Assembly (NCBI GenBank): GCA_003427395.1
Contig: BFEA01000003.1
Span: 10,231,304 to 10,295,303, forward strand
DNA from: Chara braunii
Taxonomy: Eukaryota > Streptophyta > Charophyceae > Charales > Characeae
DNA length: 64,000 nucleotides
Direction: 5' to 3'
Below the pieces are notes generated by a model that saw only the letters and a list, made by a program, of their open reading frames with translations, was not told where the DNA came from and made no database searches. A program made the position numbers and the translations under genes. Below are positions 54,726 to 64,000 of the stretch, in pieces (positions within the stretch are counted from its first letter, which is position 1; the number at the start of each line of letters is the position of its first letter).

Positions 54726-57110
54726 TTTGGTGATCTTGCCTACTTAGACTCTTGTTTTCACTTATGAAATAACATGTGAATTATCGGATGATCTTCCCTT
54801 CATATGCATGTGTCTTCCATTAGTCTAACATCTCTTTGTCATGTTCCCACTTGGTGTAGTGTTCCGGATGATCTTCCCTTCATGTGCATATGCTTGTTCA
54901 TTAGTCTAGCCACTCATTGTCATGTTCCTACTTGGTGTAGTGTTCTGGTTGATCTTCCCTCTATGTACATATGTTTTTCATTAGTCTAGCATCTCCTTGT
55001 CCTGTTCCTACTTGGTGTGATGTACCGGATGATCTTCCGTCTATGTGCAAATGCTTTCCATCTAGTCTAGCGTCACTTGGTCTTGTTCATACATTGGTAT
55101 AATGTTCCGGATGATCTTCCCCTCATGTGCATGTGTTTTCCATCTAGCTCTAGCATCCCTTCGTCTTGTTCATACTTGGTGCGATGTTCCGGTCGATCTT
55201 CCCTCTATATGCATGTGCTTTCCATCTAGCTCTAACATCTCTTTGTCTTGTTCATACTTGGTGTGATATTCCGGATAAACTTCCCTTTANNNNNNNNNNN
55301 NNNNNNNNNNNNNNNNNNNNNNNNNNNNNNNNNNNNNNNNNNNNNNNNNNNNNNNNNNNNNNNNNNNNNNNNNNNNNNNNNNNNNNNNNNNNNNNNNNNN
55401 NNNNNNNNNNNNNNNNNNNNNNNNNNNNNNNNNNNNNNNNNNNNNNNNNNNNNNNNNNNNNNNNNNNNNNNNNNTACTAGGTGTGATGTTCCGGTTGATC
55501 TTCCCTCTATATGCATGTGCTTTCCATCTAGCTCTAACATCTCTTTGTCTTGTTCATACTTGGTGTGATGTTCCGGATGAACTTCCCTTTATATGCATGT
55601 GCTTTCTATCTAGCTCTAACATCTCTTTGTCTTGTTCATACTTGGTGTGATGTTCCGGATGAACTTCCCTTCATATGCATGTGCCTTCCATTAGCCTAGC
55701 ATCTCTTTGTCATGTTCTTACTTGGTGTAGTGTTCCGGATGATCTTCCCTTCATGTACATGAACTTTTTTATTAGTGCAGCCACTCATTGTCATGTTCCT
55801 ACTTGGTGTAGTGTTCCGACTGATCTTCCCTCTATTTACATGTGCTTTTCTATAGTCTAGCATCTCATTGTAATGTTCCTACTTGGTGTAGTGTTCCGGC
55901 TGGTCTTCCCTCTATGTACATGTGCTTTTCATTAGTCTAGCATCTCCTTGTCATGTTCCTACTTGGTGTAATGTTCTGGATGATCTTCCCTTCATGTGCA
56001 TGTGCTTATCCATTAGTCTAGTATCTCATTGTCAAGTTCATGTTCCGGATCTTTTCCTTATTGATCTCTACTCATTGTGCATGTGCTATCCATTAGTCTA
56101 GTCTCCCATTGTCAAGTTTATGTTCTGGATCTTCACCTTGTTGATCTCTACTCATTGTGCGTGTGCTTTCCACTAGTCTAGTCTTCATTGTCAAGTTCAT
56201 GTTCTGGATCTTTAAATTGGTGAACGCTTCTCCTTTGTGCATGTGCTTTCCACCAGTCTAGTCTTCATTGTCAAGTTCATGTTCCGGATCTTTTACTTTG
56301 TTGAACACTTCTCCTTTGTGCATGTGCTTTCACTAGTCTAGTCTCTCATTGTGAAGTTCATGTTCCGGACCCTTACCTTGTTGATCTCTACTCATTGTGC
56401 ATGGGCTTTCCATTAGTCTAGTCTCCCGTTGTCAAGTTTATGTTCCAGATCTTTACCTTGTTGATCTCTACTCATTGTGCATGTGCGTTCCACTAGTCTA
56501 GTCTTCATTGTCAAGTTCATGTTCTGGATTTTTTACTTTGTTGAACTCTTCTCCTTTATGCATGTGTTTTCCACTAGTCTAATCCTTTATTGTCAAGTTT
56601 ATGTTCCGGATATTTTGCTTTGTTGAACTCTTTTCCTTTGTGCATGTGCTTCCACTAGTCTAGTCTTTAATTGTCAAGTTCATGTTCCGGATCTTTACCT
56701 TATTGATCTCTACTCATTGTGCATGAGTTTTCCACTAGTTTTGTCTCCCATTGTCTAGTTCATGTTCCGGATTTTTTACTTAGTTGAGTTATTTTCCTTT
56801 GTGCATATGCTTTCCACTAGTCTAGTCTCTCATTGTCAAATTCATGATCCGGATCTTTACCTTGTTGAACTCTTCTTTTTGTGCATGTGCCTTTCACTAG
56901 TCTAGTCTCTCATTGTCAAAGTTCATGTTCCGGATCTTGACTTAGTTGAGCTCTTCTCTTTGTGCATGTGCCTTCCACTAGTCTAGTCACTCATTGTCAA
57001 GTTCGTGTTCCGGATCTTTACCTTGTTGACCTCTTCTCTTGGTGCATGTGTTTTCCATTGATCTAGCTTCTCATTGTCATGTTCGTGCATAATACTCCAA
57101 GATTTACTTA
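54726..57110 (+). repeat. About 80 bp satellite, roughly 29 units in two subfamilies, with a 185 bp gap
   Basis: In the left part (54.75-56.0 kb) units carry CTACTTGGTGTAGTGTTCCGG and recur every 80-83 bp, for example at 54850, 54931, 55011, 55092, 55175, 55257, 55559, 55641, 55721, 55802, 55882 and 55962. In the right part (56.0-57.1 kb) they carry CATTGTCAAGTTCATGTTCC, for example at 56028, 56108, 56187, 56267, 56348, 56428, 56507 and on to 57073. N fills 55290-55474. The shared GTGCATGTGCTTTCCA and TAGTCTAG blocks show common origin. Confidence 0.93.
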
Positions 57111-57182
57111 GTCAACCTTTTTCTATGGGACGGATGATCAATGTTTGGTTGCTGCTACAGGGGAACTGATTTGATTACAAGG

Positions 57183-57345
57183 TCTTTTTTTTTTTTTTTT
57201 CTCTCTCTCTCCCCTCCACATCTCTCTTTCTCCCTCTCCTTCTCTCTCTCCCCATTTTCCCCCCTCCTTCTCTAAGTCCTCTCTTTCCCCTCCCCCCTTT
57301 TTTCACCTCGCCTTCACTCTACCTCTCTCCCGTCCCCTCACTTGG
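57183..57345. repeat. Polypyrimidine tract
   Basis: A run of about 19 T followed by CTCTCTCTC and CCCTCC stretches. Low complexity only. Confidence 0.8.
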
Positions 57346-58423
57346 CATATGACTAACCCTTCTCCCCTTACTTGGAAAACATTGTCAGGGTATGGACGGT
57401 GACCGAAATCAGACCTCACTTGGTGGAGAAAGAGGACAAGGGGAGGATAGCCGGTCCCTTGTGCCACCAAAAAGGCAAGAGAAAGGACGTTTAAAAAAGT
57501 GGGAGAAAGGCGGGATCCGGAAGGAAGCATAAGTTGAGAGAGAGGTCAGTTTGACTCAACCATTTCCCCGACTGCATGATTATGAGAAGAGAATGGGCTG
57601 ATTGAGCATCAAGAGGGAAAAAAGAGCAGCCAAAGGATTTGAAAAGATAGGCATATGGGAAGGGCTATGTGTTGACCCCCAACGGAGGATTGTATGGATT
57701 CTCTTGCTTGTGTGGGATTGTGCAGGTGAGTGGTGGCTAGAAATGCATTGAGCGGGATAGGGGCGAGAGGAATTGGGCACCTAGAGTGAAAGGGAAGAGG
57801 GACAAAGGGGTTATGGTACCCTTGACATAGAGCCAACCCATGAGAACGACTTTGACGCGTGAGGACTTGGATTGGAAATGAGAGTGTAATCATACCAAGG
57901 AAATTGTGATGTTATATGTGCATGCATATGAGGACCCCGAAAGGACTAAGGGGCCTACTTCAATGAGGAAAACAACAAATTGTGAGACTGATGGATGCGT
58001 AGAGGCGAGGGGGAGGACGACTCCTCCGCACCCCGATGACGCCATATAGCCACAATGCTTAGGGAAATGGTGCGTGGCCTAAGGATGGCGCTTAGCCTAC
58101 GCACAAGAGAAGAGAAACGCTCAAAGAACCCCTGGACTGCCTGCGTATTGCAAGGAGCAATTGTGTGAGAACACAACAAAGAACCAAAAAAAAATCAGCG
58201 TTGAGAAACGACCAGCGAGACTACCACCCGGTGTGAGGGCTGAGCTACATCCCCAATGTCAAAGCTCTTCGCGCGATGGTCCACCCCCATCCATTTCAAA
58301 GCACCAGGTGGGGGTGACCTCGGGACGAACAGCCCGCGCCCTGAGCATGAGCGTGGGCGGGCCGAGCCGAATGGGACCCGCCGTGGGGTCAACTAAGGCT
58401 CGAAAGTCTACCGGGGTTTGACC
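57346..58423. other. Spacer without supported genes
   Basis: Several short frames in both directions, none with recognisable motifs. Confidence 0.3.
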
Positions 58424-58933
58424 CTACAAAAATGGTGGAGGTGACGGGCATGGGGTTAAATTGACCCTTGCGATTCCGACAGGGGCGCCCGACGCATTGA
58501 CGTGTACACAACCCAAGATAAGGAAAATGGACTTGTGTTTGTTCTTTCCCTTGTGAGAAATCAGATTTGAGGGTGGCTGGGCGCATGGCATGACCAGGCC
58601 TGAAGGTATAATATGCATGCTATGCACTTGATCAGCCGTTCCTTTGAGGAATGACTCTAGCCCTCCTTCGTCCGGTGCTGGTATTCGCCAGTCTAGGGAA
58701 GCCTTGGGCAAGTCGCAGGTCGACCCTTCCTCTTCGTATGAGAGAAGGGCTCCGGTTACCTCGCAGGCGGTTGGTGCTTGGCTTAGGCCAGGTTCCAATG
58801 AAAATCTCGCGGCGGAGTGCTCCGACCAGACGGGTGCCCTTTTATCCTCTTCTTTGAGCCCAGTGGGCTGATGCACTTTACACTTTTTTTTGAAATGCTT
58901 GAAGGAACCAACATGAGCACAACGGGTCATCAA
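58424..58933 (-). CDS. Unrecognised 169-codon open frame
   Basis: The frame opens MMTRCAHVGSFKHFKKKCKV and has mixed, protein-like composition in its first 110 residues (for example GLKEEDKRAPVWSEHS, SLDWRIPAPDEGG). The tail is Pro/Ser-rich and less convincing. No domain is recognised and no splice signals were identified. A plus-strand frame overlaps most of it, so the coding strand is uncertain. Confidence 0.2.
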   Translation of the reverse strand: MMTRCAHVGSFKHFKKKCKVHQPTGLKEEDKRAPVWSEHSAARFSLEPGLSQAPTACEVTGALLSYEEEGSTCDLPKASLDWRIPAPDEGGLESFLKGTADQVHSMHIIPSGLVMPCAQPPSNLISHKGKNKHKSIFLILGCVHVNASGAPVGIARVNLTPCPSPPPFL

Positions 58934-60165
58934 GAAAGAACAATCTTACCCTATGAAAGGACAAACAAGTGAAGAGAAGGGAAATGAAGGGAGTTGCTAG
59001 ACTCCAAGGAAAACTAGCTCACCCTTGGAGATTCTCACGAGAAGGAACCAACCACTATGTATGAAAGTAGGGGGAGTGACACTCATTGTCCTGAGAGAAA
59101 ATCTGTGAGTTATGGGTAGGAAGCGCTGGGTGCACCAAGGAAATGGCACTTGTACTATGTGTGTCCCACTTGAGACTTGTGTTTGCATGATGGGATTCGA
59201 GCGTCCTGCCTTTCGAAAGGAAAGGATTGGTCTGCACCGGCTAGTGCGGGTTGCGAAACGTCGTTCTCTTTTGTAGATTGTCGTGTGTTCGTACATGGAG
59301 GTCAGGTCACCGAGCTGTCGGACGGGAGTTTGTCACGTCGGTTGATTAGTAGCATTCTTGTTCAAGCGGTGACGGGCTTCGGCTCGATGATCCGCCGGAC
59401 GGGGTGTGAAATCTCCTCAGGCGAGGCTTAGCCTGTTGGCTGGCGGAGGGAGTACCACTGCATGCGGACAAAGACGGAGCCTCGAAGGCGATTAGTAGCT
59501 TCTCGTAATATGGTTTTAGAAAAGGTTGATTCTTGTCGGACCGATGGAAGTGAATGCCCGGACGACTGACTTTGTCCCTGTATTTAGGCACTCAAGGTAA
59601 CGCTCGTTGTCGGTATGGATGTGCAAAGCGGCAAGACGGGATGGGGTATTCTGGGTAAGGAGGAAAGGGCGAATGCCTTGCCGAGACCTGGGTACCGCAC
59701 TCACGACGGTTGAGCTGCGCTTGAGGTATGGGATAAAACTCTACCGATAGTACCAGCGGAGAGACCATATTGGGGATGGCCGGTGAGGAGATGACCGGCC
59801 CGTATGAGAGGTTGCCTGAATTTTTTTAATGTGTCCCCCCTCTATAAAATTTGATTGAGCTCGGACTGTTGGACGGGACATATTTCTAAGTCTATCCCCT
59901 CCCCATCTAAGTCCACACGAGTGAGGGATGATCGAAAAAAAGAAGGATAGAGGTCAGTTGGAATGGAACCAAGAGAAAGAATGTGGCCAAATGGATGGCC
60001 GGCCGAGGGAATTATGGGAAGGAGGTACTCAGGAATGGGGAGGTAAAATAGGAAGACCTTGATGAGGGGTCTAAAATAATTCTCATCTAGGGCAAGGGTT
60101 GACCTAACCAAAAGGACCGGTTGATGCTCTTTTTATGAAAACAGGGGTCGGGTGCTGAAAACAAG
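58934..60165. other. Spacer before the tandem gene family
   Basis: Short frames only. No similarity to the downstream family was seen. Confidence 0.3.
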
Positions 60166-60297
60166 ATGGCGCGATGGTTGCCTTCCCTAGTCTATACTAG
60201 CGGCTCGGAAATGCCAGTAGATGTAAAGGATGGGGTATCGGTTGTCCTCCCGGAAAATGGAACGTGAACGGACCTTGAACCAGCTTATCAAACGGTA

Positions 60298-60948
60298 ATG
60301 CTGGAAGGAAAGGATGCTTTTCTTTGGATAGAAACAGTATGGACTTATGTCAGCTTGACGAGGTTGTCGCCAAGTTTAATGGATTTGGAATTCCGAGGGA
60401 CAGTGGAAGCTCGGGGGTGGGTCTACTTGTCGCAAGATGGGGAGAAAGCTATGATCATAGAGTTGGCACTTGGGAACACACCGGACGAGTTGTTTAGGAG
60501 GGCAGAAGCAGAGGTTGTGTGGGCTGCATGTCAAAGGAGGGAAATGAAAATGGAAAAGGTAGACGTACGGGTGGAACTTGGAGATAGAGAAAGCATGAGA
60601 CGACCCGTAAGAACCATGCGATGTGTGCTCCCCCCCTTCCTAGTGGATGCGGTTTTTGGAACCCGGAGCAGGCTAGTACGGATATGCCAGTCCATGACGA
60701 ACCTCGGGCTATACGAATGCGCTAGGCAAGATTTTTTTCGGTTATCAGTAGAGATGGGGCCGTTCGAGGGGAACTGCCTTAGCATGGACAATATCTTTGT
60801 CCCTAGCACTGTGCATTGGGGGATAGTCTACATGAATGTGGCAATAGGGGAGACGTTTCTAGATGGGGTAAGGGAGTTGGTGTACGACGAGGAGGACGAC
60901 TTCAGTGATGAAGATGAAGATGAAGAGGTAGAGGACTGGGACTTCTAA
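60298..60948 (+). CDS. Tandem family protein, copy 1 (open, 216 aa, unknown function)
   Basis: I do not recognise this protein. Visible features are WVYLSQDGEKA near residue 41, LALGNTPDELFRRAEAE near 57, CVLPPFLVDAVFG at 109-121, FFRLSVEMGPFEGN at 146-159, IGETFLDGVRELVYDEED at 183-200 and an acidic C-terminus (SDEDEDEEVEDWDF). There is no signal peptide or membrane segment. Three broken relatives follow downstream at roughly 0.8-1.1 kb spacing, in the same orientation and with the same motif order, which argues that it is a real gene. An in-frame ATG at 60166 would add 44 codons but meets TGA at 60265-60267. Either the start is at 60298 or the copy has lost its N-terminus. Confidence 0.55.
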   Translation: MLEGKDAFLWIETVWTYVSLTRLSPSLMDLEFRGTVEARGWVYLSQDGEKAMIIELALGNTPDELFRRAEAEVVWAACQRREMKMEKVDVRVELGDRESMRRPVRTMRCVLPPFLVDAVFGTRSRLVRICQSMTNLGLYECARQDFFRLSVEMGPFEGNCLSMDNIFVPSTVHWGIVYMNVAIGETFLDGVRELVYDEEDDFSDEDEDEEVEDWDF

Positions 60949-61149
60949 GAGGGGTAGGGTGACTTAACTTAGGAAGGACGGGTGGCCTGGTATTGTGCAG
61001 GAAAGGGAAAGATGACCAGGGAAGAAAGGATGATGGAATACACCTTCAAAGGTTGGGAACCACGACGACTCAGAGGAGGAATAAAAATGCCTATACCAAC
61101 AGGAAACGGATGGAGGGGGACCACGTGCGACTGAATTGGGTTTGAGGTT

Positions 61150-61769
61150 GCCCGGGACTTGTCATATATGTATGGATAGAGCGGATTTGGAACCCGATAA
61201 GGGAAGAGGAAGGTTGGGATGATATAGCAGAAGGCAAGGTAGAGTCAGTCGGAACGATTGTCCTTTCCGAGGATGGGTGACACTTGTTTTGTACAATGTT
61301 AGCAATGGGACAAGACCCGATGTGGCTTCTAGGGGATGCAGAGGCCCAAACCCGGAATGAAGGCAAGCGGTTCGCCAACGAGGGATAGGACGAAGTTAGT
61401 AGCAGAGTTGTGATGGGAGAATGGAAGGAACTTAAGCCTCTGAGTCTACGGATAACGGCTTGGGTACCGAAGTTCATAGCCGAGTGGTTAGGAGGGTTTG
61501 AACACATTTTGGAGGTAGCCGACTTCATGAGAAAGGTGCATATAGAGTGTGCCTGGCTGACTGAGGAGTTCTATAGACTCTCATTGAAATATGAGCCCTT
61601 CTACGAAGATAAAGTCGAGGAAGTCATCATCTTCCTAAGAATAGGCAGGTATGACCGCCTAGAGGTAGAGGCGGAGTCTTGGGACACCATAGTTAGCCGG
61701 GAAGCGGCAACCGCACCCTCCTACGTAGACGATGTCTTTAAACTATTTGAGGTGTTGTGGTTGGACTGA
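61150..61769 (+). pseudogene. Tandem family, copy 2 (broken)
   Basis: Plus-strand remnants are colinear with copy 1. They read VWIERIWNPIREEEGW, then GTIVLSEDG, a stop where copy 1 has LSQDGEK, MGQDPMWLLGDAEAQTR, a second stop, and an open stretch from 61410. That stretch has WVPKFIAEWLGG (copy 1: VLPPFLVDAVFG), FYRLSLKYEPF (FFRLSVEMGPF) and APSYVDDVFKLFE (GETFLDGVRELVY). At least two in-frame stops make it a pseudogene unless they are sequencing errors. Confidence 0.5.
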
Positions 61770-62193
61770 ATGAGGACAAGGGATCGAACACCGCGAGAAG
61801 GCCTGAGTGTGGATGGTGCCTGTGAATTGAGGTGTAACATAACAAAGGGAGTGTGGACATTAGGCCGTAAGATGGTGCATAAGAATCGAAATAAGGGGGA
61901 AGTGGCAGCAACCGGAAAAGGGGAAGGGGGTAGAATGGTACGTGTATGAGTTGGGGATAGTGGTGAGAACCAGTGTACAATAAGTAGGGAGGGTTGAAAG
62001 ACTAAAACACGAAAGGCATAAAATCTCGGTGGGTGCAGCAATCGGACTAAGAAAGCAAGAAAGGAGACATTGCAAGATGGTCCGACGAATGACGTTCTGA
62101 AAGGATAGACCTCGTAGGATCCTGCCACCAAGAATATAAGAAGGCAGGGTCGAAATAAGCCTGCCGACAAAAAATGCGGTAAGGAGACCGGTA

Positions 62194-62867
62194 ATGGACT
62201 GGGTGGGGGTAGAGTTGGTGGAAGATACGGTGTACCTAGTAGTGGAGCTAGAATGGCGCGCGAGAGGGGAGTTCGGGGGCGTAGACTTGAACCTCCCAGG
62301 GCGTGTACATGCGACGGGATCCTTACACCTGTCGGAAGAGGGATGGCGGACCTTTGGGATTGCTTTGGCTTCTGGGGATGACCCCGTGCGAATGTTCGAA
62401 GGGGCATGGCAAACAACCTGGCGGGAGGGGTTTGAGTTTGCAAATCCGGAACGAGATGACGTAACGGCGGAGGTAAAAGTCGCCGCGGCGGGGGTTTTCG
62501 AGTTGCCAAATGAGGTCATACGGATGAGTCTACCACCCTTCCTGCTAGGACGAATGAGAGGCATAGAACGAGTGGAGCAGGCGGTGACTGCCGTAACTAG
62601 GCTAAATTTTGACGAAGCATTAATGTATCGAGAATACTATCGGACCTTCCTAGAGATGGGGCCTTTCGGGACGAACAAGGGCGCAAAGTGCTTTGCATTC
62701 TACGAGCAGCGGTAAATACTAGGCCAGGAGTCCCACAAATAAGTGATGAGACCATGTGGAGAGTCATCCGGCGAGAGGTAGGTCGGGGCGCGACCTACAT
62801 AGATGATCTCTACCGGTTGTACGAACAGCCAGAGGAGGCTACTACTCCCAGGGGTATGGAGGGATAG
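62194..62867 (+). pseudogene. Tandem family, copy 3 (one break near the end)
   Basis: The 173-codon frame starts MDWVGVELVEDTVYLVVELE. It aligns with copy 1 at an offset of two residues: SLHLSEEGW at 43-51, ASGDDPVRMFEGA at 59-71, SLPPFLLGRM at 112-121 and FLEMGPFGTN at 152-161. A stop comes after FYEQR at 62713-62715. In another frame the family C-terminus follows (VPQISDETMWRVI, GATYIDDLYRLYEQPEE) to a TAG at 62865-62867. A single frameshift separates it from a complete copy. Confidence 0.5.
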
Positions 62868-63080
62868 TGGGACTAGAAAAAAGGAATGAAAACACGAAGG
62901 ACAAGGAAGGCAGTAGGTGGGCGGTTTCTGGGGATTGGCTGTAACCCTTTCTATCTGGACTATGCAGGGAATTACCAACGCAACGATGGTAGCAAGACGT
63001 GAGCGAATGGAACACCAGCCCCGTGTGCGAATGGGACGCTAGCCCCGGTACCCCGGACCGCCTTGGAATAACGGTGGACG

Positions 63081-63822
63081 ATGGGAAGTATCCCTCCCGT
63101 CGAGTTCTACCTATCGGGGATTCGACATAGAATGGCGGGCCGTGACTTTGGGACGGGATGCCGCCTTCATGTTGGTAAAATGTCGGTAGACAGGGATGAG
63201 ACTCAATCGAGGACCCGGGGACGATCTGTATTCCAATCTGGAAGTTATCGGGACCATGTATCTGCCTGAGATCGGCTGACACTCGTTGGGGGTAGAGATA
63301 GCACAAGGTCATGAGCTGGCACTGGTCTTTCGAAGGGCCGCTCGGACGTTGATCCGGATAGGACAATCGGTCAGGGGAAGAAGGAACGTGGGCTTACTTA
63401 CCCGGGTGGAAATGGAAGGTTGGAGGGAGTTCAGGGCACCGACCACACCGCTGAGATGCCGAGTGCCCCGTTTTATGATAGACCTCGTCTTCGGAAGCCT
63501 CGCGAGGGCGCGGGAGCTGGCAGACTCAGCGATAGTCTGGGCAGAACACTTTCCCTCCCTGACCATCGGGATGTTCTATGATGTCGCTGTGGAACATGGG
63601 TCGTTCTGGGGAAACAGGGCCCACGAATTACTGGAAGTCATCCACATCCTGATGTTTTGTGCACCCCGGCTAGACTGGACGGGGTGCGAACGCATAATCC
63701 AAAGGGAAATCGAGATAGGGGAGAATTATCTAGCGGGGGTGACACAACTATTTGAAGAACCTACCGAACCAGAAGGGTCACGAGGGCGAGAACGGGACTC
63801 GCACCCGCAGGCGAGCCAGTAG
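63081..63822 (+). pseudogene. Tandem family, copy 4 (broken N-terminal half)
   Basis: The first part, in the frame beginning about 63085, reads FDIEWRAVTLGRDAAFML and GPGDDLYSNLEVIGTMYLPE with two stops. It then enters the open stretch from 63286: QGHELALVFRRAARTLIRIG, RVPRFMIDLVFGS, DVAVEHGSFWGN and IGENYLAGVTQLFEEPTEPE. All family landmarks occur in order. The final stop is at 63820-63822. Confidence 0.5.
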
Positions 63823-64000
63823 GGCTAATCAAGTACAGTCCGCTACATTCGAAAGCTCGCCGACAGAAATAGGAAAGGGGGACCTCGGACCCGGATTATC
63901 AATAACCGCCAAAACACTGCGCAAGAAAACTTTTCCCTAGCGGGTTGCCCAACCCGGACCCCTACGCACCGGCCGACGGAATAAGGACGCTCTAAACGAG

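Noticed and set aside
53860-57110. Regular repeats as a CRISPR-like array
   Set aside because: Whole 80-91 bp units repeat without unique spacers, and the context is eukaryotic; these are satellites.
61721-62564. Minus-strand frames of 262 and 234 codons
   Set aside because: Pro/Ser/Arg-rich shadows of tandem-family copy 3, whose plus-strand reading aligns with the other copies.

Overview
This is a nuclear genomic window from a eukaryote. It has spliced exons with GT-AG borders, very long introns, chromodomain Ty3/gypsy retrotransposons, solo LTRs, U6 snRNA copies, satellites and CT microsatellites broken by assembly gaps. The Gag and Pol proteins and the general texture resemble what I remember of Chara-type streptophyte algae. 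That identification is an inference, not something the sequence proves. There are no operons, CRISPR arrays or prokaryotic signals.

Layout. About 1.2-32 kb holds part of a minus-strand TIMELESS/Tof1 homologue, a replication-fork protection protein. Four consecutive N-terminal exons (32.0, 27.9, 25.9 and 17.7 kb) join in phase, and a later exon lies at 1.3 kb. Its introns contain a decayed gypsy element (A, 4.06-7.73 kb), a long gypsy chromovirus (B, 9.1-17.3 kb), a 2.4 kb polypyrimidine minisatellite (21.3-23.8 kb), two solo LTRs of element B's family, LINE-like poly(A)-ended repeats and a U6-like sequence. Upstream of the gene, 29.9-31.7 kb holds gypsy fragments (exon 1 lies just beyond them), and 33.0-38.0 kb holds a plus-strand element (C) of the same family as A. 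Its 3' LTR contains an unremoved sequencing adapter flanked by an artificial 174 bp duplication.

38-53 kb is gene-poor repeat DNA: a degenerate TTTG/TCTG array, G-quadruplex-rich DNA, a large palindrome, two 105 bp MITEs with TA target sites, a retroposed U6 copy flanked by 12 bp direct repeats, and a dispersed repeat in two copies. 53.5-57.1 kb holds two adjacent satellites with 91 bp and about 80 bp units. 60.2-63.8 kb carries four tandem plus-strand copies of a protein family I do not recognise. The first copy is open for 216 codons and the other three are broken. This is the best candidate for something undescribed.

No retroelement here looks autonomous. Elements A and B have both lost the integrase-core segment carrying the second catalytic aspartate, and all three pol regions carry frameshifts or active-site changes.
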